DNA of 64,000 nt from Myrmaecium sp. VS I D KN 1 (taxonomy: Eukaryota > Ascomycota > Dothideomycetes > Valsariales > Valsariaceae). The translations under genes were made by a program, and so were the position numbers. The stretch spans positions 1,302,001 to 1,366,000 of the forward strand of contig JADQAV010000002.1 of the NCBI GenBank assembly GCA_019775845.1. The letters run 5' to 3'. Positions 24,047-37,990 of the stretch are shown here, in pieces. Each line of letters starts with the position of its first letter. The first letter of the stretch is position 1. Below the pieces are notes generated by a model. The model searched no databases. It was not told where the DNA came from and saw nothing but the letters and a program-made list of their open reading frames with translations.

Positions 24047-25800
24047 ATGAAGGTCGGAAGTAAGCGCCCCGTCGATTTGACTACCCGCACTTATCTTTCG
24101 ACATGGTGACTGACATCTGGCAGAGCCCAAATCGAAACGTGTTCCCGTGCGCCTGCGACACAAGATCGAGAAAGCCGCGGCGGCGAAGCAGCGAAAGCAG
24201 CGCAAGCTCGCAAAAAAGGTATGCTGCGTCCAGTCGTTCCGAAGAGAATTGGTCGGTAACGCTGCGATAGAACCCGGAGTGGCGCTCGCGAGTGAAGAAG
24301 GATCCTGGAATCCCGAACCTGTTTCCTTACAAGGACAAGATCCTGCACGAGATTGAAGAGGCCCGGCAGCGCAAGGAGGAAGAGAATGCTAGACGGCGAC
24401 AGGAGGCAAAGGAGCGCAGATTAGGCCTTGCTGCTGGTGAGGGTGCCGAGGATGACGAAGATGAGCAATTAGAAGACGCCGAGGAAGACGACGGCCTTGT
24501 TGACGATGGAGACGACGATGCTATGGTGGATGTAAGGCGTCCACTCCCTGCTCAGATTCGCACCATCTAACTCACAAATTAGGATGAGACGAATCCGATG
24601 GCTGCATTGTTGGCCTCGGCCAGAGCACGCGCCACGGAATTTGAGCAAGTCGCGGCTGACAGCGCAGATGAAATGGACGAGGACGCCTGGGATGGATTCG
24701 AGGAGGAGAATGATAACGAGGACGTCGGCGCCACTGCCCGCAAAGACTCATCCCGGAAAGCTTTCGACAAAGTCTTCAAGCAAGTCGTAGAGGCGGCTGA
24801 TGTCGTGCTCTACGTTTTGGACGCTAGAGATCCCGAGGGGACAAGATCGAAAGAGGTTGAAAGAATGGTCATGGCATCGGAGGGTGGTAACAAGCGCCTG
24901 ATCCTCATTCTGAACAAGATCGACCTCATCCCACCCCCGGTGTTGAAGGCATGGCTTACCCATCTACGGAGATATTTCCCTACGCTTCCACTTCGGGCTT
25001 CTAACCCAGCGCCGAACGCACGCACATTCGACCATAAGCAGCTCACAGTCAAAGGCACATCTGAGGCGCTTTTCAAGGCTTTGAAGTCATTTGCGCAATC
25101 GAAGCAACTCAAGCGATCGGTTTCAGTCGGTGTCATCGGTTACCCCAACGTTGGTAAATCATCAGTCATCAACGCCCTTACCTCCAGACTTGGTGGCCGA
25201 GCGGCCACTTGCCCGACGGGTGCGGAAGCCGGAGTGACTACTAGCCTCCGCGAGGTAAAACTCGACAACAAGCTCAAGCTGCTGGATTCTCCTGGTATCG
25301 TCTTCCCCAGCTCCGCGGAAGGCGGAAGGACGGACAAGATCAGAGAGCAAGCGCGCTTGATCCTCCTCAACGCTGTTCCGCCCAAGGAAATCGACGACCC
25401 CGTACCCGCTGTATCTCTCCTTTTGGAGCGGCTTTCTGCAACGCCGGAGTTATTCAGCAAGCTATTGGATGTTTATGGGCTGCCACCGCTGATGACTAGA
25501 AATGGGGATATGGTCACTGATTTCCTCGTGCAGGTTGCACGGAAGCGTGGGCGTCTCGGGAAGGGAGGCGTGCCTAATATCCATAGTGCTGCTCAGACTG
25601 TGATCACGGACTGGCGCGATGGAAGGATCCAGGGATGGATGGATGCCCCGGTGCTCAAGGTTGTGACTGACACGACAGCGGCGGAGGTGGCTCCCGGTGG
25701 TGCGGAGCCAGAGGGTGATCGCAAGGAGATCGTCAAGGAGTGGGCTGCGGAGTTCAGGTTGGAAGGGCTTTGGGGCGACTCCGAGGCCATGGAGACGTGA
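24047..25800 (+). CDS. nug1: Nucleolar GTPase NUG1 (GNL3/nucleostemin family)
   Basis: Exons 24047-24059, 24124-24218, 24271-24531 and 24583-25800 give 528 residues. The first exon is only 13 bases. A basic N-terminus (KPKSKRVPVRLRHKIEKAAA) of GN3L/Grn1 type is followed by a coiled, Lys/Arg/Glu-rich region and an acidic patch. The GTPase motifs run in circularly permuted order: G4 NKIDL precedes G1 GYPNVGKSSVINAL, then G3 DSPG. This YlqF/YawG permutation defines the family. NUG1 acts in nucleolar 60S assembly and export. It is divergent from the phosphatase gene. Confidence 0.93.
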
Positions 25801-26303
25801 AGGATCAAAACGGTTTCTGGGGTATTTGTTTCCCACGGCGTTGGTTGGGGCGGTGGACCTGGAAAGTCTTCCTAAAAGCGTATGTAGCAAATCGTCATGT
25901 CTGCGTTAAATACCAACGCCGCGGTGCAGGTTTGCTGCAAGAGACCGTTATCAGATATGTCAGACACATCTTGTCCCTATTCATAGGAACTGTGAATATA
26001 CCTACTCCGGAGTAGGAGTACCTCTGGAGCAGATGGTGGAGACCCGATCCGACCGAAGTCGGCCGTCGGTATTCGATTGGTGCGCCAGGCAGGACGCCCA
26101 GGACGCCCCACCACGCCTATCGCTCACCTCACGATGTGTGAACCTGCTTGAGCCGCGAAAAGCCGAGGGGAGGAGCTACTGCACTCCACCCAACGGTGAT
26201 AGCGAAAAGGCCGCCCCGGCAATATTTATTCGCAAAGCTGCCGCTTCCCCCGACAGTTCCTGCGCTGCACCTCCCCGTCAGCAGAATCCGCCGTTCGTCC
26301 GCC
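25801..26303. promoter_or_regulatory. Promoter region of the P5C dehydrogenase gene with GATA sites and a 16-base palindrome
   Basis: Between the NUG1 stop and the next start. Matches to the AreA-type HGATAR consensus occur at 25948-25953 (minus), 26117-26122 (minus) and 26197-26202 (plus). A perfect palindrome CCTACTCCGGAGTAGG lies at 26001-26016, and CCGAC-N4-GTCGG at 26049-26062. Short GATA matches occur by chance, so their role is inferred from the nitrogen-catabolic gene downstream. Confidence 0.45.
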
Positions 26304-28201
<1,898 letters not shown>

Positions 28202-29650
28202 GAAGTTCTTTTAGATGATACCATTGCAGGTGCATACTGTTCTCAAAAAACTGAGCAGGGCGCTTTCTTTTGTTCTTCGTTTTATGGTTGGCGTAACCGG
28301 GGCTCTTATGACGATGTATGAGGGCATTTTATTTGTGTCATGAACACTGTAGTTTCGCTCGAAAGACTAAACTTGTCTGATTCGACGGTCGATCAATTGC
28401 ATCTAGGAAACGTATTATATCTGCGATGAAAAGACTGGCGTGTTGCCATAGTGACCATATTTCTCTGCGTCGATGTACTGTGTGAAGCATGTCCGACGTT
28501 TACTGCATTGCTTAGAAGTAGGTTCATCGCCGAGACAGCACCGGCTCAAGTGCAACAATTATCTCAATTTGAAGACTATCGGATCGCTTGGCATTTTCGT
28601 ATTCCAGTAAATGGATTTGACAGTACCGTCGGTGACAGCGCACAACGGACGTTATCCGCGCAGGAAGCTTCACGGGCATGCCTTCCCTTCAGAGGCCGCA
28701 TCACAGTCAAATCTCTATGATCGGAGTGACATCACACAGCTACAGAAATCTTGCCTATGGGAAGGGAAATACAACGGGAGGACATCAAGAAATTGTCCTG
28801 ATGGGATTCGGCATGTCACTACTAATCCCAGGAACACCGTTGATCTTCGAACCGTCCAGGTCGCCACGTTCTTCGTTCATTTTGGCGTGGAATTAGCAGA
28901 AACCCAACATCAAGTTACGCTCAAGCAATTGACTCGGAAACTGTCTGATTGGTGATCAAAGAGAATAAAGGATGCTTGGTCTGGTCGAACAAGAAAAAGA
29001 AAGTCTATGAAAATGCAATTATGGATTCTGCTAAAAAAAAGGTGGTGTGAAACGGCCGATACGGATATCGATACTTGCGTGTAAGATAGTGAGTGACTGA
29101 AACCCGGTATGGCCTTCTGTATTCTGCATATTGGTGGGAGGGATGATGATATGTCTCGCACCATCAAACCGCCCGTCTCATGAGGTCATTGAGAAAGGCG
29201 ATCTGCAGGCGCGACAGGACGCACTTCATGAGGGTCCCACTGTTCCTCTTCGCTAGTCGTATAACTTCTTGCAGCCATGGACAAGGCTGCCGAGTAGATA
29301 ATCTAGCGTTGCGTCTGCGAGCACACGATGCAGGACAGCTCAAGGGGAGACGGTGTGATTTGAAGTTAGTGACCTCCACAGGGTATATCTACACACTGGG
29401 GTAATATGCAGCGACAGCTTCACCTCAAGCGTGAGAGCGATGAAAATGCATCAGCCTCGAATTTCGTGAGATTCATACACGCCGCAATCCGTAGACCCAG
29501 TTCCCTATGCTTTTTTGCGCCTGAAATTGGTGAAATTTGGTTGTGCATTTCTTTTGCTCGAAGACAGACAAGCAAAGCCCAAGCCTTCATTACCAGGCTT
29601 CACCGTGACCCGAAGAAAACCGATCGTACCGCAAGCCCAATTTTAGCCAT
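28202..29650. other. Gene-free 1.45 kb between convergent genes
   Basis: 3' flanks of prnC and RPL26. ORFs are under 115 codons, lack family motifs and have ordinary intergenic composition. Confidence 0.4.
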
Positions 29651-30240
29651 CTATGCCTTGATCTGCTTGGCCTTAGCAGCCTCACGACCCTTTCCTATCC
29701 GCTCGAGAATGTTCTCCCTGTCCTTGTCGAGCTTGAGCTTGGTGATGACGACCTTGGAGGGGGCGAGACCGATAGGGACGGATTGGCCGTTGGTCTTCTC
29801 GCGGGTGACACGCTCGACGTGGACGACGTATTTGAGACGGTAGACGGAAGTGATCTTGCCCTCACGACCCTTGAACGAACCCCGAACAACGGTGACCTCG
29901 TCGTCCTTCCTGATGGGAATGGAGCGGACCTGTATTGAAGCCTGTTGTCAGCCCAAATCTCGTCCGCAGCACTCTCGAGCTCGAATAATCGGTCTGCAGG
30001 ATGCTGAAGGTGCAAGAGTGCATATTTGTAGCAGGAGACGGCCATACGTTGTACTTCTCGCGGAGCTCCTTGCTCAGAGGAGCGCTCATGATAGTGCGAC
30101 GGACGCTGGAGGGGGCGCTGAAGTGCGCCTTGCGCGCCTTCCTCCGCGAGGAGTTCAGAGCTAATTCCATGTCAGACCCAGAGATCCCTTGTCATCGTCT
30201 TTATGCATCAAGGCCACATACAGGTGTTAATCTTCGTCAT
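29651..30240 (-). CDS. rpl26: 60S ribosomal protein L26 (uL24)
   Basis: Exons in transcript order: 30222-30240, 30048-30160 and 29651-29929, giving 136 residues. The 19-base first exon encodes MTKINT and the first base of a Ser codon. The protein continues [33 protein letters not shown], then the KOW motif region ([18 protein letters not shown]) and [17 protein letters not shown]. These match uL24 throughout. uL24 binds domain I of 26S/28S rRNA near the exit tunnel. It is divergent from the large C2H2/AT-hook gene. Confidence 0.95.
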
Positions 30241-30679
30241 GGCGGCGGAATGTGTGTCGGGGTTGTTGTCGTGAAAACCGGTGCGTCGTCCTCGTCGTCC
30301 TCGGTCAAAATCTGTTGTGTGTCGCCCAAAGTGAGCGGCCTCGCTTAGCGGCAACAGACGGAACGGAACAAGTGTTTCGGGCTTGGCGCTGCCCAGCCAT
30401 CGACGGAACCTGATCCATTTGGTGAGTTCCATTGTCAATCGCCGCGGCGCGTCCAAGTACAAGCTTCCCTCCCGCGTCCCGGCTGCTGCGTCGACAACCC
30501 TAGCCATCTTGCCGTCTCGCACTCGTCTCCGTGAATAGAGATAGTATGAGCTGACAGTCTTTTGCCGCCTTCATCGTTTCCGCAGCTGATCCAATCGGGG
30601 TACGTTGCTTGCAGATTGCGCCCATCATATCCAACGCGAACACGGTGCGCAGTCTCGAAACCTCATTCTTCAGGTCACC
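30241..30679. promoter_or_regulatory. Divergent promoter region, RPL26 / large C2H2-AT-hook gene
   Basis: 439 bases between divergent starts. The plus frame is open upstream of 30680 but its only upstream start is not ATG; a splice acceptor CTTCAG at 30668-30673 suggests a leader intron. Confidence 0.35.
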
Positions 30680-33600
30680 ATGGGCCCCCCGACCTACTAT
30701 CCGAATTATTATACTACCGCACAAGCGCAGCATACCCCGTCGCAAACAAATTACAGCTACACGACGCAGCCTAACAATAGTCTCTCGACCCAGTATGCTC
30801 AGGTGTTTACGCCGTCCACCGCTCCGACCTCCGCGGCTTACGTGACATATCAAGCAGATCCCTATGCGCAGCCTGCTACCTCTTACACCAAGAGGCAGAC
30901 CGACCAGTGGAACGGGGGATATGCGGCGGAATCTGATAGAGGGAGTCACGGTCGTGCCGCCGAAGCCCTCCGAAGCCTTAGCAGCGTAGCGTATTCGACG
31001 AACACAACACCATCTGTGAGCAGCCCTGGGCTGGCGCCATCATCAACAAGTGGCTCGAGATACAAGGGGAGCCAGCCGGAAGCGCACCAGACGAGCTACC
31101 GATCCAGCGCGAATCAATCTCAGCGACCGGCGCGGCCGAAAAGCGTCAATAATGTGCGCTCAAATCAGATATCGAACCACACTTCCTCGCATAGCTTGCC
31201 AATGCCGGTCTCAGCCTACCCATCGCAGCACACAAAGCCTACAGCTAGCCCCCAGCCTTCTCCGTCGTCCGCGCAGTCGCAATATGCTCAAAACACCCTG
31301 AACTACATCCCTCCGCCAACAGCAGGCCAAACTACACAGCAGTACACTAATTACAACAATGGCGCTCTTCATAGCGCCTCTGATACGCCCCACGAGCCAG
31401 CCTCAACATCATATACATACACCGATCGTCAGCCCATTGGCATGTCTGGGCCTACTACATCCCGAACAACTGGGCATAGCTATGATCCAGCGGACGGTAC
31501 CGTGACTGTAGATCCTGCCGCAATTTACGACCCTTGGCCGGAATGGCAACGTAAACTGGAGGCTGAGAGGGCTGCAAAGGCTGCAGAGGAAGCACGAAGA
31601 GCCGAGGAAGAGGCGCAAAGAGCTGAAGAAGAGGCGCAGAGAGTTGAAGAAGAAGCGCGAAGGGCTGAGGAGGATGCGAGGAGGGCTGAGGAGGATGCGA
31701 GGAAGGCTGAGGAGGACGCCCGTAAAGCTGCGGAGGAGGCGCGAAGAAAGGAGGATGATCGACGGCTTGAGGAGCAGAGAAGGAACGAACAGACCCGCGC
31801 CGAAAACCAGCGGAAAATGGAAGAGGGAAGGCAGGCGCTAGAATCAAGAGCAGCGGCTACTAGCGCTCCCGTCAGTCAGCAGGTCGACGCTCCCGGTAGT
31901 GCAGCTAAAGACGGGAAGCCGAAAAAACCACGGAAAAGGAAATCGAACGCAACCGGGAAAGACAATAGCGCAGATGGTAAAGGCGCGCCGTTGGGCAATG
32001 GTGGAGATGATCTCGAAGAGCAGATTCGCGCAATGATGTTGAAGATGAGGGAATTCAATTCTAAAGATCCTGCGCTCTTGGCTCGTATATGGGAGCAAGA
32101 ACGTCGAGCACATCTGTCCAGCCAAGGTTCTCAACCACCCAACGCGCCTGCGCCCGAAACTACCGCCCCTGAAGAGAACAAGGCTATAAAAGGAAAGGGT
32201 ACTGCGAAAACCGCAAAGGCCGCTCCCCAGGTCTCACAAGCATTCGTGACAAAACGTGCCAAAGCCGGTGCAGATGTGCAGCCAACCCAAGTGCAGACTC
32301 AACCAACCTCGGGTGTGAAGTCGCCTGCTCCAGCTCCCACACGACCTCCATCAGTCCCGCCAGCCAAAAGTCAAAGTACTATATGGCCACCTGAAAAGAA
32401 AGTTCATCTAGCAGCCGCTGCATCGAAATGGCTGAACGCCTTCCCAGAAAATCGAGGCAAGGTCATCGCTCCGGACGAAATCAACCGTATGCTGGATTCT
32501 AATCCTAGCTATATCGAGTTGTGCGAACGACTGGAAGCTAAGGGTCTCAAGATGGAGCGCTCGAATTTTGCAAAGGCGCTTTTGGCAGCAGTACCAGATG
32601 TGGCATCATCCTCTCGTTCCGCTCGGTCTCCTCAAATTCAGCAGCTGGGTGTGACTCCCACACATACGGAGCACCAGACTCAACCTCAGGTAGATAACAG
32701 AAGCGCTTCTAGCCAACATCTTGGAGGAGCATCCCTCAAGACCATGGCTCCACCTAAGACCAACGATTCAGACGCCACAAACCCTCAACCTTTGGGCAAT
32801 ACTTCGCAAGGCGTTGTTGCTTATCAGGCACCTCACTATCAACCAGCAAGGGAAAACGGCAACGAGAAGGTAAATTTTGGAATAATGACGGATAAGATTG
32901 TCAGCTAACTTTTGACAAGTATCCCCCGCCGCAAGCGGCGGACTGGCATAGTCCGTACTTCCATCAGGGATTTAATGTCTACAGTGCGCCGCCTTCTTTG
33001 CCTGGTCAAACCGCTCCCGTGGCGCCAATGGAGCCACCCAAAGAGCAACATAAACCCCCGCCGCCTCCGCCGAAGCCGAAAACCAAAGAAGAGGCTGCAA
33101 GAAAACGCAGCTTCAATGACCTCGTAGATCTGACCGCTTTGTCCGATGACGATCTTCCGCCTCCGCCTAAGAAAGTAAATCTTGATATCATCGATCGTCC
33201 GTCCCCAGTAGCGTCTTCGACTACAACCGTGCCGCTTCCCTCCTCAGTTGCGCAGCAGCCGGGCAGCTTTAACACCCACAACTCCTACTACATAACCTCC
33301 AAATTGCCGCAGACGAACGGGTCTTTTGAGCAGCCTCCTCAAGCCTTCGGACAGCCCGCTGCACCGAACTCATTCCGACCACCTTCTACTGTCGATTCGA
33401 GACTCTCGGAGAACCCCGAGATTGTGAAACCCATTCACAAGAAGAAGGCCTTACGAAGGTCGACATATAATATCAAAACCATTGCGCGCGATGTGCTTCT
33501 GGCCACGGGAAAGCATCCGGATATGAGACCGCTGAATGGCCATCTTGAGCCATTGCGGAGTCAGTTCCGGTACATTGACGTTAACTCGGATTTGAGCACC

Positions 33601-34856
33601 TTCCGTTGGGACTTGGTAGATCCGGGGACCCCTTCAAAGCAAGAACTTCAGGAACTATACCAACGCGACATACATGACGCCGACGCCGACGCGGACGATG
33701 AAGAAGAAGCTCTGAACCCGCCGCCAAGGCCGGCTGTCCAAAATCCGGTTAGCGTTGGAAACACTGTTGATCCGTCCCGTGGCGACGCGACACCCCCACC
33801 AGTCAAAGTCCCCAAACGTCGCGGTCGACCACCACGCAAGAGCTACCCCGTGTTCGCTTCGCACGCCTCCGACGCTTCCACAGCTGATATCCGCAGTCGT
33901 GCGCAGAAGGCCGAGATGTCGACGCCGTGCGCTGTTCCTGCTAAAGCTACAGTTCCGACAAGCGCGCCGACCGGCATCGGTTACAGTCAGTTCCGCCAAT
34001 TCGCCGCCGATGGCACTCCGATCAAGAAGAAAGGTCGCCCTGTTGGATGGAGGAAGGCTATCCATGGCTCCGCGGCGGCCAAAGTGAACATCGGACAATC
34101 CGGCGAGCTCTCCGGACTCCGCAATGTAGCTGGTCCCACCGTGGTCATCGACTCGCGTTCGCCCAGTGCTGCTCCGGCGCAGCAGTATAGCGTTTTCAAG
34201 TGCTTATGGAGAGACTGCTCTGCACAACTACACAATCTGGATACTTTGCGTAAACACGTGCAGAAACTTCATGGCAAGCCTACTGCTATTGGTGCCTACA
34301 ACTGCCATTGGGAAAACTGTGGAAGAGACGCGGTTGTCGGCGATCACGTGGAACGCAAGCCTCTTTTCTTCAGTACTTTGCACGAGTGGAGGGTGCACCT
34401 TGAGCAATCACATCTATTGCCCTTGGCATGGAGCCTTGGGGACGGTCCTGCAAGTGGTCTTTCCGGTGCGCGAAAAAGTTAAAGACAAACTGACATGCTT
34501 GAGCTCTTGTTAACATTTAACCTATATTACTAGATGGTCAGGAATCGGAGGCTTATTTAAGTGATGCATACGGCCGGCGTGTTACTCCACACGTCACGGT
34601 CTTGTTATCAGACGATGAATCCTCCAGCAAGAAGTGGACGCATGCGGGAACTCACCCGCCTCCTCCCCGAGGGCCGGGGCGCCCGAAGAAGACCGATGAA
34701 GAACAGGCCAAAGATGCACTACAAGCTTTAACGAACAAGAAGAAAGAAGTTGGCCCTGGACTTGATCGAGGTGGCTCACGGTTAGCCAATGATAAGCGGC
34801 GCCTTGGATTTGTAGATGATGAGGATATGGGGGAGATTGTGAACAGAGGAGAATAG
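30680..34856 (+). CDS. Large AT-hook and C2H2 zinc-finger protein, probably chromatin-associated
   Basis: Exons 30680-32869, 32920-34465 and 34534-34856 give 1,352 residues. The first ~285 residues are Ser/Thr/Tyr/Gln-rich and disordered. A strongly charged helix (Ala/Glu/Arg repeats) covers ~287-385. A basic patch lies near 413-425 and a short helical segment (EEQIRAMMLKMREF) near 446. An unfamiliar ~72-residue block starts WPPEKKVHLAAAASKWLNAF at ~569 and ends KALLAAVPDV. A second conserved-looking block (KKALRRSTYNIKTIARDVLL) begins near 903. AT-hook-like motifs are PKRRGRPPRK (~1026), KKKGRPVGWRK (~1095) and GPGRPKK (~1290). Two C2H2-like units follow ~1154 (FKCLWRDC) and ~1190 (YNCHWENC). 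I do not recognise a named orthologue. DNA or chromatin binding is inferred from the hooks and fingers. Start at 30680 is the first ATG in frame. Confidence 0.85.
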
Positions 34857-35265
34857 TTTCTTACTGGGACTCGGGATATCTTGATTCTGGGGCGTTCGGA
34901 TGTCATTCTGCGAAGCAAGCAGCAGATATTAGTGCACTATACCAACTCTTCTTATATTAATCGGTCAAAACTCCACTGATTCGTTGAGATGAAGCGTTGC
35001 TCTGTTCAAAAGAGACCCCGTGGCTTGTGCATGCTGTGTGGTATGATAGAGTATGGCAGAACGAGCTTGTTGAGTCTGTTGGTAAGGTATTATAATGGTC
35101 ATGCTATAACACGATTTTCTGGTATGCCATTGCGCCAAACGCCTCCCGTTGGAGAAGACGACTCTCTCCACTATAAGCACATATTGCGAAAAGAAGAAGC
35201 CTGACTCGGCACGACTTCAAAAATGGCTCCTCCGCTGCTGCTCTGAACCTTTCGCCCAAGGCACC
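34857..35265. other. Gene-free 409 bases between convergent genes
   Basis: 3' flanks of the AT-hook gene and of OST4. No supportable gene. Confidence 0.4.
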
Positions 35266-35403
35266 TCATCCCTTGACGCGACGCTTGGGGGCAAATTCGC
35301 TATCTTTTGCGTTAACCTCGAGGAAATGGTATAGTACGATGAGCAGCATAGATGCGCTTCCAAGGAAGATGGCGAGAGTGTAGAGAGTGTTGTCCGATAT
35401 CAT
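35266..35403 (-). CDS. ost4: Oligosaccharyltransferase subunit OST4
   Basis: A single exon of 45 residues starts MISDNTLYTLAIFLGSASML and continues IVLYHFLEV. One hydrophobic span covers about residues 8-29; the tail is polar and basic (SEFAPKRRVKG). OST4 is the smallest subunit of the ER oligosaccharyltransferase and helps bring OST3/OST6 to the catalytic STT3 subunit. The MISD start, the single span and the size match fungal OST4. It is divergent from the CCCH gene. Confidence 0.92.
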   Translation of the reverse strand: MISDNTLYTLAIFLGSASMLLIVLYHFLEVNAKDSEFAPKRRVKG

Positions 35404-35918
35404 GGTGTTTGGCTGAGGTTCGTGGAACGCGGGTGGTGACGCGGCTAAGAGAGGAGATCTGAGTGGTGTTAGAATTGGTCGCCGGGTCAAGATTCCGGGC
35501 ACATGATACTTACATACGAAGCCACTCCTCAGCTAGAAGTCAAGCACGATTTGTATGTCCTTTTGGTCCGTATCTCTTTCAGCGCTGTAGTTCTTGCAAA
35601 GGTGTATATTCGGAGGCGACGTGGAGCCTCGGGAGCTATCTACGACACAGTACGAACGCTACGCATGCGGCGTAAATCTCAGCACCACCCATTTTCCCCA
35701 CTGCAAACCACTTCCATCGTCATCCTCAGAAATCCTCTTGAGTCCGACACTACTCCAGCCTTACACGACCACAGCGCCCGCTGGTAGAACCTCTTTCTAC
35801 CGGCTGCCCGTATCCCAACTTTATCCACACTCACTGGATCATACGCGCGCGCCTTTTCCTTTCCTCCCCGGACCCGGTTTTCGTCGCTACCTCGTCGCCA
35901 CAGCAGTTTCCGTCCACC
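35404..35918. promoter_or_regulatory. Divergent promoter region, OST4 / TMA46-type gene
   Basis: 515 bases between divergent starts, probably with leader sequence of both genes. No specific site identified. Confidence 0.35.
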
Positions 35919-37102
35919 ATGCCGCCCAAAAAGCAAGACAACAAGCCTAAGGCCGCTAAGGCCGCTGTTGATAAGACCTTTGGTATGAAGAATAAGAAGG
36001 GTGGCGCGGCGCAAAGGCAGATCAAACAAATTCAGGCCGCATCAGCGAGTGCTAAAACGCCTGAGCAAAAGCGTAAAGAAGCGGAGAAGGCTCAGAAAGA
36101 GCGAGAAAAGAAGGCCGCGGAAGAGGCGAAGAAGGAGGTCGCGGAATTATTCAAGCCTGTCCAGGTTCAAAAGGTTCCGTTCGGTGTAGATCCGAAGACC
36201 ATTGTGTGTCAGTTCTATAAAAAGGGAAACTGCGAGAAAGGTAAGTCACGCTGTCAATTATGTTTGAAGCACAGCAGTCGATAGCTGTGGTCCTTCACAT
36301 ACAAGATACTAATTCGCCTTCCAGGCAAGAAGTGCAAGTTCTCGCATGACCTGGCTGTCGAGAGAAAGACGCAAAAGAAGAGCTTGTACACGGATGATCG
36401 GGACCAGGATGAAGAAAAGAAGAAGGATGACATGTCGCAGTGGGATGAGGAAAAGCTACGGAACGTCGTATTGTCTAAGCATGGCAATCCCAAGACGACC
36501 ACTGATAAGGTGTGCAAATACTTCATCGAGGCTGTGGAGAACAGCAAATATGGATGGTTCTGGACATGTCCAAATGGTGGCGAGAAGTGCATGTATAGGC
36601 ACTCCCTACCACCTGGGTAAGTTCGCTTGAGGAAAACGAATCTCAGATGCAGACATCGCTGACGTAACGCAGTTTCGTTTTGAAGACGAAGGAACAACGC
36701 GCGGCTGAAAAGGCCTTGATGGACAAGTCGCCGCTCAACACCTTGACACTTGAGGATTTCTTGGAGTCTGAACGCCACAAGCTCACCGGCAAGCTCACAC
36801 CAGTCACTGAGGAGACCTTCGCAGCGTGGAAGAAGAAGCGTCTTGATAAGAAGGCGGCAGAAGAGGAGGCCCTCAAGAAGAAGGAAGCTACGGGCCGTGC
36901 CATGTTCGAAAGAGGGGACTGGCACGATAGCGATGCAGACAGTGACGACGAAGAGGGTGGTGCGTGGAATCTTGAAGCTCTCCGCAGAGAAACGGAGGCC
37001 GCCCGTAGCAAGAAGGAAGAAGAACGCCTGGCTGCTGCTGCAGGGACTGTACCCGGAACAATCCCAGGAGGTGGCGGTACCCCGGCTGTAGAGGCGGCCT
37101 AG
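35919..37102 (+). CDS. tma46: CCCH zinc-finger protein, TMA46/ZC3H15 (DFRP1) family
   Basis: Exons 35919-36240, 36325-36616 and 36673-37102 give 347 residues. A Lys/Ala-rich N-terminus ([20 protein letters not shown]) leads into a coiled coil, then two CCCH fingers: [19 protein letters not shown] near 99-117 and a longer [19 protein letters not shown]…CMYRH unit. The DFRP-type C-terminus includes [14 protein letters not shown] and a Lys/Glu-rich helix ending in a Gly/Ala-rich tail. TMA46 binds and stabilises the translational GTPase RBG1 (DRG family) on ribosomes. All motifs and length agree. Confidence 0.93.
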
Positions 37103-37990
37103 CCTCTCCTCGTCACGTTCTTCGCTTTCGGTCTGTGTTTTTGAATGGTTGGGCAGGGAGCAGGAATCCGTTATTGTTTAGATGAGGCTTTATCTCGGAG
37201 TTTTGTCTGATTAGCGGCATGATCCCGGACGTGGAGCAAGGCATGGACTTTTCAAAAGGCCACGTCGCAGAACAAGGCGCTGGGTTATATCATCCGGACA
37301 TTTTGTGTGTTCGAGTAGCTGGTTTCGGCTCCTCATCGCCATTTCTATAGAGCCTAGAAGGCTCGATCTTGCAAACAACAATCTAGTATGTCGGCTCTGT
37401 ACATAAGCGAGTCGGCCACTCGCGAAGTTAGAAATAACCAGTTCAATGTAGAGTACTCCGCGAGACCTCCATTGCTGCGCAGGTTGTTGGATCCAGCTAA
37501 CATGTCATATGTATACCTCAGATCCCTGCAGCAGAGGGCGGCGAATCAGATCGGACGGGAAGTCGTCGGCAAGTCCGGGGGAGCGTCGGAAAGGTGTTGC
37601 CTCTTTACAGCCTATGAGATGTGCCTCAGTCACGTCGGACTTCTGCTCCAGCCACGCCTTACCGACACGAGCATCCGCAGTCGTCGGCAATGGGGTCCCC
37701 GCATCCACTTCCACGGCAAAGCCTTGCCAGCGTCAGGCGTAGGCTACGGAGAAGGTACAGCATCTGCCTGGAGAAGGACTCTCTATAAAGCTTCCCTAAG
37801 CCTTTACTGTCTTTGTCTTGTTCTGTTTCCTTGTGTAACTGCATCTTGTCAACCATAATCATATATCCAGCGTTCACTTCCTCACTCTTTCTTTGCAATC
37901 ACGTCTGGTACCCATTTTCTGTGTCCCCTGTCGTGTATCGAACGAAAGGAAATCGACCTCGTAGGCCCCGGTTTCACCACCCCCTTCCAC
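37103..37990. other. Gene-free 888 bases upstream of the monooxygenase gene
   Basis: TMA46 3' flank and monooxygenase promoter. ORFs around 37388-37898 lack any family feature. Confidence 0.4.

Noticed and set aside
28910-29167. 85-codon minus ORF downstream of prnC
   Set aside because: Hydrophobic patches only by chance; no splice or family signal.
29930-30047. Intronic snoRNA in RPL26
   Set aside because: No C (RTGATGA) and D (CTGA) box pair with terminal stem is present in the intron.
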